From: Actinomycetota bacterium
Lineage (GTDB): Bacteria; Actinomycetota; Thermoleophilia; Solirubrobacterales; Thermoleophilaceae
Direction of reading: 5' to 3'
Assembly (NCBI GenBank): GCA_005883295.1
Contig: VAWV01000185.1
Span: 1 to 11,476 of the forward strand
Length of the DNA stretch: 11,476 nucleotides
Shown here piece after piece: positions 5,605 through 11,476 of the stretch (the stretch's first letter is position 1; each line of letters opens with the position of its first letter). The position numbers and the translations under genes are program-made. Under the pieces are notes generated by a model, which saw nothing but the letters and a program-made list of their open reading frames with translations, had not been told where the DNA came from and searched no databases.

Positions 5605-8037
5605 CTACTGCACCACGAAGTTGACGAGCTTGTCCGGCACGACGACCGTCTTCACAACCGCACCACCGTCGAGGTGAGCCGCCACTCGTGGCGACTCGCG
5701 GGCAAGCTGCTCCTGCTCCTCGGCACTGGAACCGGCAGGTGCCTGCACCCGATCGCGCAGCTTGCCGTTCACCTGAACCACGATCTCCACCGTTTCGCCA
5801 ACCAGGAGCGACTCATCCGCCTCCGGCCACGGCTCCTCCCACACTCGCTCGCCGGTCATCAGCTCGTAGACCTCGGCGCCGAGGTGCGGGGCGAACGGGA
5901 AGATCAGCGAGGCCGCGGTGGCCACCGCGAAGCGCAGGTCGGAGCGTCCCTCGGTCGAGGCCGCCAGCTCGTCGCGGTAGCGGTAGGCGTCGTTCACGAG
6001 CTCCATCACGGCGGCGATCGCCGTGTTGAACGCGAAGCGGCCGCCGCCGAGGTCAGAGGTCACCTTGTCGATCGCCCAGTGCGCCTTCCGCAGCAGGGCG
6101 GTCGGCTCGCCCGCCGGCTTCCCCTCGCCCGCGGAAGTGCTCTCCGCCACATCGGCGGCGAGACGCCACAGCCGCGACAGGAAGCGGTGCACCCCGCCCA
6201 CGCCCTCGTCCGACCAGTCCGCGTCCTGGTCGGGCGGCCCGATGAAGAGCGAGTAGCAGCGCGCCGTGTCGGCGCCGTACCGCTCCACGATCTCCGACGG
6301 AGCGACCACGTTGCCCTTCGAGCTGGACATCTTCGCGCCGTCGCGGGTGATCATCCCCTGCGTGAACAGCCGGTCAAACGGCTCCTGGAACCCGAGCAGG
6401 TCCATGTCCGCGAGCGCCTTCACGAAGAAGCGCGCGTACATCAGGTGCAGGATCGCGTGCTCGACGCCGCCGATGTACTGGTCGACCGGCATCCAGTAGT
6501 CGACCACGGAACGATCCCAAGGCGCCCCGTCGTTTCCGGGGTCGCAGTAGCGCAGGAAGTACCAGGCGGAGTCGACGAAGGTGTCCATCGTGTCGGTCTC
6601 GCGCCGCGCGGGGCCGCCGCACTTGGGGCACTCGGTGTTGACCCAGTCCTCCGCCGCCGCGAGCGGTGGGCGGCCCTTGGGCGTGTAGTCCTCGACGTCG
6701 GGCAGCTCCACCGGCAGCTGGTCGTCGGGCACGGGCACCAAGCCGTCGTCGGGGCAGTGCACGACCGGAATCGGGCAGCCCCAGTAGCGCTGGCGCGAAA
6801 CCAGCCAGTCGCGCAGCTTGTAATGGATGGCCGGGCGGCCACGGCCCTCGGACTCCAGCCAGGCGACGATCTGGTCGAACGCCTCGCGATTGTGCATACC
6901 GTCGAAGCGGCCGCTGTCCACCATCGCGCCGTCGCCGGTACATGGCAGCTCGCCGCAGTCGATCACCCGGCGGATCGGCAGGTCGAACCTCTGCGCGAAC
7001 TCGAAGTCGCGCTCGTCATGCCCGGGCACGGCCATGATCGCCCCCGTGCCGTACTCGAGGAGCACGTAGTCCGCGACGAACATGGGGATCTCCTCGCCGT
7101 TCACCGGGTTGGTCACGGTTCGCCCCAGGGCCAAGCCGGTCTTCTCGCGCGCCTCCGCGCCGCGCTCCTGGGCCGACTCCGACACCGCCCGGTTCACGTA
7201 CTCGCGCACATCGGCCGAGTCGTTCAGCTTCAGCACGTCGGGATGCTCCGGCGCCATCACGAAGAAGGTGGCGCCGAACAGCGTGTCCGGCCGGGTGGTG
7301 AACACCGGGTAGTCGGTGCCCAGCGAGTCGCAGTGAAAGGTCACCTCGGCGCCCTCCGAGCGGCCGATCCAGTTGCGCTGCATGGTCTTCACGTTGGGCG
7401 GCCAGACGATGCGGTCGAGGTCCTCGAGCAGCCGGTCCGCGTACTCGGTGATGCGGAAGAACCACTGCTCGAGCTGGCGCGCCTCCACGGGGGTGCCGCA
7501 GCGCTCGCAGCGGCCGTCGATCACCTGCTCGTTGGCTAGCACGGTCTGGTCCTTCGGGCACCAGTTCACCGCCGCCTCGCCCCGGTAGGCCAGCCCGCGC
7601 TCGAGTAGGCGCAGGAAGATCCACTGCGTCCAGCGGTAGTAGCGGGGATCGTGGGTGCTGAGCTCGCGTGACCAGTCGATCGAGATCCCCCAGCGCTCGA
7701 ACTGGCGCCGGTAGGAGGCGATCGAAGCCTCGGTGGCGGCGCGCGGATGGACCCCCGTCTTGATCGCGTTGTTCTCGGCGGGGAGCCCGAACGCGTCGTA
7801 ACCCATCGGATGCAGCACGCGCTCGCCCTGGCGGCGCCGGAAGTGCGCGACCGCGTCGCCGACGGAGTAGTTCTTGAGGTGCCCGACGTGCGGCTCGCCG
7901 CTCGGATAGGGCAGCATCTCGAGCACGTATGACCGCGCGCTCGGGTCCGGTTCGTTCGAGACCTCCCAGGTCCGTTCCTCGGCCCAGAGCCGCTGCCACT
8001 TCCGCTCGACCCGAGCCGGGTCGTACCTTTCCGCCAT
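5605..8037 (-). CDS. leuS: Leucyl-tRNA synthetase
   Basis: This 810-residue class I aminoacyl-tRNA synthetase charges tRNA-Leu. The catalytic HIGH motif appears as HVGH (50-53) within LPYPSGEPHVGHLKNYSVGD, and the KMSKS loop as KMSSSKG (569-575). The CP1 editing domain is present, with TTRPDT (247-252) and AVPGHDERDFEFA (336-348), where Asp344 corresponds to the conserved editing aspartate. A zinc-type cluster has Cys160, Cys177 and Cys180, and a further CPKCG (470-474) lies in the leucine-specific region. The C-terminus ends in the usual VPDKLVNFVV. The frame is open upstream to 8673, but that stretch lies antisense to the hendecad gene, and MAERYDPARVERKWQ at 8037 is the normal family start. 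No Shine-Dalgarno sequence is seen, and a TANNNT box lies 8 nt upstream. The 54-bp gap to the divergent gene leaves no room for a T-box leader. The LOG-like gene follows with no gap. Confidence 0.97.
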   Translation of the reverse strand: MAERYDPARVERKWQRLWAEERTWEVSNEPDPSARSYVLEMLPYPSGEPHVGHLKNYSVGDAVAHFRRRQGERVLHPMGYDAFGLPAENNAIKTGVHPRAATEASIASYRRQFERWGISIDWSRELSTHDPRYYRWTQWIFLRLLERGLAYRGEAAVNWCPKDQTVLANEQVIDGRCERCGTPVEARQLEQWFFRITEYADRLLEDLDRIVWPPNVKTMQRNWIGRSEGAEVTFHCDSLGTDYPVFTTRPDTLFGATFFVMAPEHPDVLKLNDSADVREYVNRAVSESAQERGAEAREKTGLALGRTVTNPVNGEEIPMFVADYVLLEYGTGAIMAVPGHDERDFEFAQRFDLPIRRVIDCGELPCTGDGAMVDSGRFDGMHNREAFDQIVAWLESEGRGRPAIHYKLRDWLVSRQRYWGCPIPVVHCPDDGLVPVPDDQLPVELPDVEDYTPKGRPPLAAAEDWVNTECPKCGGPARRETDTMDTFVDSAWYFLRYCDPGNDGAPWDRSVVDYWMPVDQYIGGVEHAILHLMYARFFVKALADMDLLGFQEPFDRLFTQGMITRDGAKMSSSKGNVVAPSEIVERYGADTARCYSLFIGPPDQDADWSDEGVGGVHRFLSRLWRLAADVAESTSAGEGKPAGEPTALLRKAHWAIDKVTSDLGGGRFAFNTAIAAVMELVNDAYRYRDELAASTEGRSDLRFAVATAASLIFPFAPHLGAEVYELMTGERVWEEPWPEADESLLVGETVEIVVQVNGKLRDRVQAPAGSSAEEQEQLARESPRVAAHLDGGAVVKTVVVPDKLVNFVVQ

Positions 8038-8045
8038 CGGATCGA

Positions 8046-8051
8046 ACGTTA
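8046..8051 (-). promoter_or_regulatory. Putative -10 box of leuS (leaderless spacing)
   Basis: On the minus strand TAACGT fits TANNNT and ends 8 nt before the leuS ATG, which has no Shine-Dalgarno sequence. TTAGAC at 8067-8072 lies 15 nt upstream and could serve as a weak -35 or as an alternative -10 for a transcript with a longer leader. This is inferred from pattern only. Confidence 0.35.
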
Positions 8052-8091
8052 TCGGCGGTTTCTTCCGTCTAAGCGTTCTGGGACGATTGCC

Positions 8092-8619
8092 ATGGCGATG
8101 GACGACTCGCGCCCCCCGATCTCCGCCGCGGAAATCGCCGCCGGCCAGATCGCGACGATCGTAAGCGCCGCGGAGCAGGCCGCGGCCGACATCGCCGCGA
8201 ACGCCGAGCGCGACGCGCGTGAGCACATACGCGAGGCGGAACGCGAAGCCGACAACATCCGCAACGACGCGACCCGTGAGGGCACTCGGCTGAAGGAGGA
8301 GGCGCAGACGGAGGCGGTACGCGTCGCCGAGATCGCGCGCAAGGAGGCCGACCAGCGGATCGAGACCGCCCAGAAGGCCGCGGACGAGGTGCTGGCCCAG
8401 GCCGAGGCGCTGAGCAACGGACTGCACCAGCTCGCCGCGTCCCTCGAGGGCCAGGCTGAGTCGATCCTGCGCGACGTCCAGGCGGGCCATCGCCGTTTGA
8501 TGGCGGACCTGCGGGTTGGCGGCGGGACGGTGGAGCCCCAGCCCACCGAGCGCCGCGACGCCGCCGCCGCGCTCGAGGACCTCGAGATCCCCACCTGGGC
8601 CGAGGGCGGCGGCGACTAA
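8092..8619 (+). CDS. Coiled-coil protein with hendecad repeats, function unknown
   Basis: This 175-residue, alanine- and charge-rich protein is not recognised as a named family; DivIVA-like or ATP-synthase b-like labels would rest on coiled-coil character only. From Ala27 it has a strict 11-residue period. Alanine begins each unit at 27, 38, 49, 60, 71, 82, 93 and 104. A second small residue (Ala, Gly or Ser) lies four positions later, and mostly Ile, Leu or Val seven positions later. Such hendecads form right-handed or nearly straight coiled coils, as in the ATP synthase b dimer. A further helix runs about 110-141. A Gly-rich linker (142-146) and an acidic tail (LEDLEIPTWAEGGGD, 161-175) follow. 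There is no signal peptide or membrane segment, so it is probably cytoplasmic. A second in-frame ATG lies at 8098, and no clear ribosome site decides between them. It is divergent from leuS and followed by a strong hairpin. Confidence 0.85.
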   Translation: MAMDDSRPPISAAEIAAGQIATIVSAAEQAAADIAANAERDAREHIREAEREADNIRNDATREGTRLKEEAQTEAVRVAEIARKEADQRIETAQKAADEVLAQAEALSNGLHQLAASLEGQAESILRDVQAGHRRLMADLRVGGGTVEPQPTERRDAAAALEDLEIPTWAEGGGD

Positions 8620-8650
8620 GCCGACAGGGGGTACTGCGGTCGTACAGGCT

Positions 8651-8702
8651 AGGCGAGGGTCCGTTCTTCGCACCTATAGCTAGGAAGAATTGACCCTCGC
8701 CT
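8651..8702. terminator. Long hairpin between convergent genes, likely bidirectional terminator
   Basis: A perfect 11-bp inverted repeat (AGGCGAGGGTC at 8651-8661, GACCCTCGCCT at 8692-8702) encloses a second concentric 6-bp stem (TTCTTC at 8664-8669, GAAGAA at 8684-8689). Both have the same centre (8676.5). In the plus-strand RNA, 8663 and 8690 add a G-U pair, leaving one C/U mismatch between the stems and a 14-nt loop. It lies 31 nt after the hendecad gene stop and 27 nt before the stop of the convergent crotonase gene. No U-tract follows on either strand. Position and symmetry favour bidirectional termination; a copy of a dispersed repeat is the main alternative. Confidence 0.65.
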
Positions 8703-8729
8703 CGAGGGGTATACGGGTGCTTAGCCGGG

Positions 8730-9533
8730 CTAGCGCGAGACCGCCGCGCGGAAGCGCGAGAAGTCCGGGGCGCGCTTCTCCGCGAACGCCCGGACGCCCT
8801 CCTGGGCCTCCTCCGACCCGACGAACGCGCCCAGCCCCGAGAACGCGACCTGGCCGACCCCGGCCAGGTGCTCCGTGTCCGCATTGAAGGACTGCTTGAG
8901 GAACCGCAGCGCGGTTGGCGACAGCGCCAGGATCTCGTCCGCCCAGCGCCTCACCTCATCGCGCAGCTCCGCGAGCGGGACCACCCGGTTCACGAGCCCC
9001 CACCGCTCGGCGGTCTCGGCGTCGTACTGCCGGCATAGGAACCAGATCTCGCGAGCGCGCTTCTCGCCGACCACGCGAGCGAGGTAACCCGTGCCGAACC
9101 CGGCGTCGAACGAGCCCACCCGCGGGCCGGTCTGGCCGAAGCGCGCGCTGTCGGCGGCGATCGTCAGGTCGCAGAGCACGTGAAGCACGTGTCCGCCGCC
9201 GATCGCGTAGCCGTTGACCGCGGCGATCACCGGCTTCGGGACCTCGCGGATCAGGCGGTGCATGTACTCCACCTCGAACAGCCCCGTCTCCGACGGCCCG
9301 TAGTCCCCGGTCTCGGCCCGCTGCTTCTGGTCGCCGCCGGTGCAGAAGGCCCGGTCCCCCGCTCCGGTCAGGCAGATCACCCCCACCTCCGGATCGGCCC
9401 ATGCCCGCTTGAAGCACCGGATTAGCTCGTCCACCGTCCGCGCGCGGAACGCGTTCAGCCGCTCCGGCCGGTCGATGGTTATCCACGCGAGGCCGCGATC
9501 CATCTCGTAACGAACGTCCGTCAGCTCCTCCAC
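8730..9533 (-). CDS. Crotonase-family enzyme of the MenB/BadI type (dihydroxynaphthoyl-CoA synthase or ketocyclohexanecarboxyl-CoA hydrolase)
   Basis: This 267-residue enoyl-CoA hydratase-fold enzyme belongs to the MenB/BadI branch. Diagnostic stretches are NAFRARTVDEL, FCTGGDQKQR, the oxyanion-hole segment NGYAIGGGHVLHVLCDLTIA, FGQTGPRVGSFDAGFG, ARVVGEKRAREIWFLCRQY and the C-terminal EKRAPDFSRF. MenB closes the naphthoquinone ring in menaquinone synthesis; BadI opens the ring of 2-ketocyclohexanecarboxyl-CoA. The Lys and Arg of GGDQKxR and the SFD motif favour MenB. The Gly in QTG matches the bicarbonate-dependent MenB type rather than the Asp-type I recall for mycobacterial MenB. The divergent neighbour looks like BadH, which favours BadI, and no other men gene is in view. 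The GTG at 9533 is chosen because GGAGGAGG lies 4 nt upstream; the next ATG would remove conserved residues. I weigh MenB and BadI about evenly. Confidence 0.85.
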   Translation of the reverse strand: MEELTDVRYEMDRGLAWITIDRPERLNAFRARTVDELIRCFKRAWADPEVGVICLTGAGDRAFCTGGDQKQRAETGDYGPSETGLFEVEYMHRLIREVPKPVIAAVNGYAIGGGHVLHVLCDLTIAADSARFGQTGPRVGSFDAGFGTGYLARVVGEKRAREIWFLCRQYDAETAERWGLVNRVVPLAELRDEVRRWADEILALSPTALRFLKQSFNADTEHLAGVGQVAFSGLGAFVGSEEAQEGVRAFAEKRAPDFSRFRAAVSR

Positions 9534-9537
9534 TGGT

Positions 9538-9545
9538 CCTCCTCC
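9538..9545 (-). promoter_or_regulatory. Strong ribosome binding site fixing the GTG start of the crotonase gene
   Basis: On the minus strand GGAGGAGG ends 4 nt before the GTG at 9533. It is the clearest Shine-Dalgarno sequence in the window. It decides the GTG against the later ATG near 9503, and contrasts with neighbouring genes that have none. Confidence 0.8.
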
Positions 9546-9560
9546 GGGTCTCGGGAGCGC

Positions 9561-9569
9561 GTAGCCTAC
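9561..9569. promoter_or_regulatory. Symmetric element with -10-like boxes on both strands
   Basis: GTAGCCTAC is a 4-1-4 palindrome in the 45-bp gap between the divergent crotonase and dehydrogenase genes. It contains TAGCCT on the plus strand (9562-9567) and TAGGCT on the minus strand (9563-9568), both fitting TANNNT. The plus box lies 11 nt before the dehydrogenase ATG, which has no Shine-Dalgarno sequence, so that mRNA would have almost no leader. No convincing -35 is seen. The role is inferred. Confidence 0.35.
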
Positions 9570-9578
9570 GGCCGCTCA

Positions 9579-10334
9579 ATGGCTCAGCGGGTTGCGTTGG
9601 TCACCGGAGCGGGAGGCGGCATGGGCCGGGCCATCGCGCTCGAGCTGGCGGCCGCGGGACAGGCCGTGGCCGCGGCCGACATCCGCGCGGCGGACGCCGC
9701 CGACACGGCTGCGGCCGTCCGCGACGCCGGCGGCGAAGCCGTCGAGGTGGTGATGGACGTGACCGAGCTTCGGTCCGTCGTGGACGGCGTTCGCCAGGTC
9801 AGCGACCAGCTCGGCCTGGTCGACGTCGCGGTGAACAACGCCGGCTGGGACGAGCTGCGCCCGTTCGTCGAGACCGACGAGGCGTTCTGGACCCGCGTGG
9901 TCGACATCAACTTCATGGGCTGCCTGCGGGTGACCCATGCCGTCCTCCCGGGGATGGTCGAGCGCGGCTTCGGGAGGGTCGTGAACGTGGCGTCCGACGC
10001 CGGCCGCGTCGGATCCTCGCTCGAGTCCGTCTACTCCGGCGCAAAGGGCGGGGTGATCGCCTTCACGAAGACGATCGCGCGCGAGACCGCCCGCAGCGGC
10101 GTGACCGCCAACACCGTGTGCCCCGGGCCGACGCGAACGCCGATGCTCGAGGGCATGGCCGGCGAGGGCGAGCAGGGCGCCAAGCTGATCGACGCGCTCG
10201 AGCGGGCGGTCCCGATGCGCCGGCTCGGCGAGCCCGAGGACGTGGCGGTGGCGGTCGCGTTCTTCGCGTCCGAGCGAGCCGGGTTCATCACCGGCCAGAC
10301 GCTTTCGGTCAGCGGCGGGCTGACGATGGCCTAG
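9579..10334 (+). CDS. Short-chain dehydrogenase, BadH-like (2-hydroxycyclohexanecarboxyl-CoA dehydrogenase candidate)
   Basis: This 251-residue protein is a classical SDR. The nucleotide loop TGAGGGMG is at 9-16, NNAG at 86-89, and the catalytic residues are Asn111, Ser139, Tyr152 and Lys156 (YSGAK). Asp34 at the end of the second strand predicts NAD+ rather than NADP+. NNAGWDELRPF, VLPGMVERGFGRVVNVASDA, GRVGSS, VCPGPT, the IDALERAVPMRRLGEPED region and the end GFITGQTLSVSGGLTM resemble BadH of Rhodopseudomonas palustris as I recall it. BadH oxidises 2-hydroxycyclohexanecarboxyl-CoA to the ketone, the substrate that BadI cleaves, and the divergent neighbour is a BadI/MenB-type crotonase. FabG-like or other hydroxyacyl-CoA dehydrogenase activity remains possible. 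It converges on the sigma-factor gene with only 9 nt between stop codons. The SDR family is certain; the substrate is moderately supported. Confidence 0.9.
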   Translation: MAQRVALVTGAGGGMGRAIALELAAAGQAVAAADIRAADAADTAAAVRDAGGEAVEVVMDVTELRSVVDGVRQVSDQLGLVDVAVNNAGWDELRPFVETDEAFWTRVVDINFMGCLRVTHAVLPGMVERGFGRVVNVASDAGRVGSSLESVYSGAKGGVIAFTKTIARETARSGVTANTVCPGPTRTPMLEGMAGEGEQGAKLIDALERAVPMRRLGEPEDVAVAVAFFASERAGFITGQTLSVSGGLTMA

Positions 10335-10343
10335 GGCCGCGCG

Positions 10344-11390
10344 TCAGGCGGCGAGTGCCTGCAGCTCGCGCTCCTCACCCAGCCTGCGGAGCGCACGCCG
10401 CTCGAGCTTGCGGACGCCCTCCGGCGAGAGGTTCATCAGCTTGGCCACCTGACGCAGGGTGAGCGGCTCGCGCCCGCCCAGCCCGAACCGGAGCACGATC
10501 ACCCGGCGGCCATTCTCGTCCAGCCGCTCGAGCGCCCGTTGGATCGACTCCTCCTCCAGCTCGACCGCCACCTCGTCGAGCGGGCTCGGCGCCTCCGAGG
10601 CGAGCAGTTCGCCGAGCTCGGCGTCGCCGTCGCCGCCCACCGGGGTCTCGAGGCTCACCGGGATGCGCTCCGCCGCACGGAGCTCGTCGAGGTGCGCCGG
10701 GTCCACCCCGGCGGCCGCGGCCAGCTCGGCGTCGGTCGCGTCGCGGCCAAGCTCGGCCACCAGCCTGCGCTCGATGGCGCGCAGGCGGGTGAGCTCCTGG
10801 GCCACGTGCACGGGGATGCGGATGGTGCGGGCGTGGTGCTGGAGGCCGCGCTGCATCGCCTGGCGGATCCACCAGGTGGCGTACGTGGAGAACTTGAAGC
10901 CGCGCCGGTGGTCGAACTTCTCCACCGCTCTGATCAGGCCGAGGATGCCCTCCTGGATCAGGTCGAGGAACGGCAGCCCGGCGCCCCGGTAGCGCTTGGC
11001 GTTGGCCACCACCAGCCGCAGGTTCGCCTCGATCATGCGGTCCTTGGCGGCCTGGTCGCCGCGCTCGATTCGCTTCGCGAGGTCCACCTCCTGGGCCCCG
11101 GTCAGGAGCGGCCGGTGCGAGATGTCGCGCAGGAACAGCTGCAGCGAGTCGCTAGTCGCCTCCGCGACCGCCTCGTGCGTGTAGGCCGGCTCCGATCCGT
11201 TCCCCGGCGATCCGCTGTCGATCAGCTCGATGCCGCGGCGGCGCGCCTCGCGGTAGAGCTCCTCGATGGCCTCCTCGTCGATGTCGAGGCCCTCGACTGC
11301 CTCGGCGACATCGGCGAACTCAAGGCGCCCGCGCTCCTCCCCTCGACGGAGGAGGTCCTCCACGGTGCGCTCCGCCACGGCGTCGCTCAC
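10344..11390 (-). CDS. RNA polymerase sigma factor, RpoD family (group 1/2)
   Basis: This 348-residue protein has the full sigma-70 domain order: a short region 1.1-like segment (about 8-58), region 1.2 (80-112), region 2 (about 118-192, with NLRLVVANAKRY, FLDLIQEGILGL and FKFSTYATWWIRQAM), region 3 (about 197-272) and region 4 (about 278-340, with the helix-turn-helix at 311-338, TLRQVAKLMNLSPEGVRKLE). It recruits RNA polymerase to promoters. The body is housekeeping-like, but the end of region 2.4 reads QAMQRGLQHHARTIRIP where primary sigma factors usually have QAITRAIADQARTIRIP. The Thr that I recall contacting the -10 box in E. coli (Thr440) is Gln180 here. In region 4.2 the Glu-x-x-Arg pair equivalent to Glu585/Arg588 is kept. 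It may be an alternative group 2 factor or a lineage-specific primary one, so no gene symbol is given. The GTG at 11390 has no Shine-Dalgarno sequence but a TATCCT box 7 nt upstream. Confidence 0.93.
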   Translation of the reverse strand: MSDAVAERTVEDLLRRGEERGRLEFADVAEAVEGLDIDEEAIEELYREARRRGIELIDSGSPGNGSEPAYTHEAVAEATSDSLQLFLRDISHRPLLTGAQEVDLAKRIERGDQAAKDRMIEANLRLVVANAKRYRGAGLPFLDLIQEGILGLIRAVEKFDHRRGFKFSTYATWWIRQAMQRGLQHHARTIRIPVHVAQELTRLRAIERRLVAELGRDATDAELAAAAGVDPAHLDELRAAERIPVSLETPVGGDGDAELGELLASEAPSPLDEVAVELEEESIQRALERLDENGRRVIVLRFGLGGREPLTLRQVAKLMNLSPEGVRKLERRALRRLGEERELQALAA

Positions 11391-11397
11391 GCTTCGC

Positions 11398-11403
11398 AGG
11401 ATA
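11398..11403 (-). promoter_or_regulatory. Putative -10 box of the sigma-factor gene (leaderless spacing)
   Basis: On the minus strand TATCCT fits TANNNT and ends 7 nt before the GTG start, the same spacing as at speA. No ribosome site is present. TTGACG at 11413-11418 looks like a -35, but the spacer would be only 9 nt, so it probably does not pair with this box. Confidence 0.45.
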
Positions 11404-11422
11404 CGCCCACCGCGTCAAATGC

Positions 11423-11476
11423 TCAGTCCGCCAGTCTGCCCGCTCCCGCGTACACGTTGAAAGACCCGTCGCGGAC
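11423..11476 (-). CDS. C-terminal end of an unidentified protein (partial)
   Basis: Reading in from the right edge on the minus strand, 17 codons end in TGA at 11423-11425 and give VRDGSFNVYAGAGRLAD. Fourteen of the 17 codons end in G or C, as in neighbouring genes. The stop lies 32 nt before the sigma-factor start, leaving a normal intergenic gap. The fragment is too short to assign a family. A non-coding reading is possible because 17 open codons are common by chance in GC-rich DNA. Confidence 0.45.
   Translation of the reverse strand, partial: VRDGSFNVYAGAGRLAD

Noticed and set aside
5527..7539. 670-codon open frame on the plus strand
   Set aside because: It is antisense to leuS, with low-complexity Arg/His/Val-rich sequence and no motif. 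leuS is certain on the other strand.
8038..8091. T-box or other leader upstream of leuS
   Set aside because: Only 54 bp separate leuS from the divergent gene. A T-box leader is far longer, and no such fold is seen.
8137..8415. DNA tandem repeat in the hendecad gene
   Set aside because: The period is visible in the protein pattern, but the nucleotide units differ greatly from each other, so it is not a sequence repeat at DNA level.
8038..8673. N-terminal extension of leucyl-tRNA synthetase (would give 1022 residues)
   Set aside because: The extension overlaps the whole hendecad gene in antisense, and known leucyl-tRNA synthetases start near MAERYDP.
11413..11418. TTGACG as the -35 of the sigma-factor promoter
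   Set aside because: The spacer to the TATCCT box is only 9 nt, against about 17 nt for a usual promoter.

Overview
The window is very GC-rich (roughly 70% by eye) and gene-dense, with ATG and GTG starts, many 4-nt start/stop overlaps and very short gaps. It looks like ordinary chromosomal DNA of a high-GC actinobacterium. A deep-branching class such as Thermoleophilia is possible, but that placement is inference. No tRNA, rRNA, CRISPR array, insertion sequence, phage or plasmid gene is seen.

Layout, left to right. (1) Minus strand, 81-2838: three translationally coupled genes, an Orn/Lys/Arg decarboxylase (speA-like), an agmatinase (speB-like) and an acylphosphatase. The first two make putrescine from arginine via agmatine. 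(2) Plus strand, 2931-5137: a DtxR-family regulator whose metal-site residues are MntR-like, an NRAMP manganese transporter (mntH) overlapping it by 4 nt, and a small two-helix membrane protein. Module (1) needs Mn2+ at its agmatinase step and shares a 92-bp divergent promoter region with module (2). That region holds a good palindrome over the likely mntR -10 box. (3) Minus strand, 5134-8037: leucyl-tRNA synthetase followed directly by a TIGR00725/LOG-like Rossmann protein whose start is problematic. (4) Plus strand, 8092-8619: an unrecognised coiled-coil protein made of regular 11-residue (hendecad) repeats, closed by a long hairpin. (5) 8730-10334: a divergent pair of a MenB/BadI-type crotonase (minus) and a short-chain dehydrogenase that resembles BadH (plus). 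This may be an alicyclic-acid ring-opening pair, or the crotonase may be the menaquinone enzyme MenB. (6) Minus strand, 10344-11390: an RpoD-type sigma factor. At the right edge lie the last 17 codons of another minus-strand gene.

Several genes (speA, leuS, the sigma gene, and nearly mntR and the dehydrogenase) have no Shine-Dalgarno sequence but a TANNNT box just upstream of the start codon, which suggests leaderless transcripts. The most unusual points are an apparent in-frame loss of about 18 residues in MntH, the LOG-like gene that opens directly behind the leuS stop codon with no conventional start, the hendecad protein, and the Mn/polyamine divergent arrangement. I do not see a defence island or any clearly new multi-gene system.
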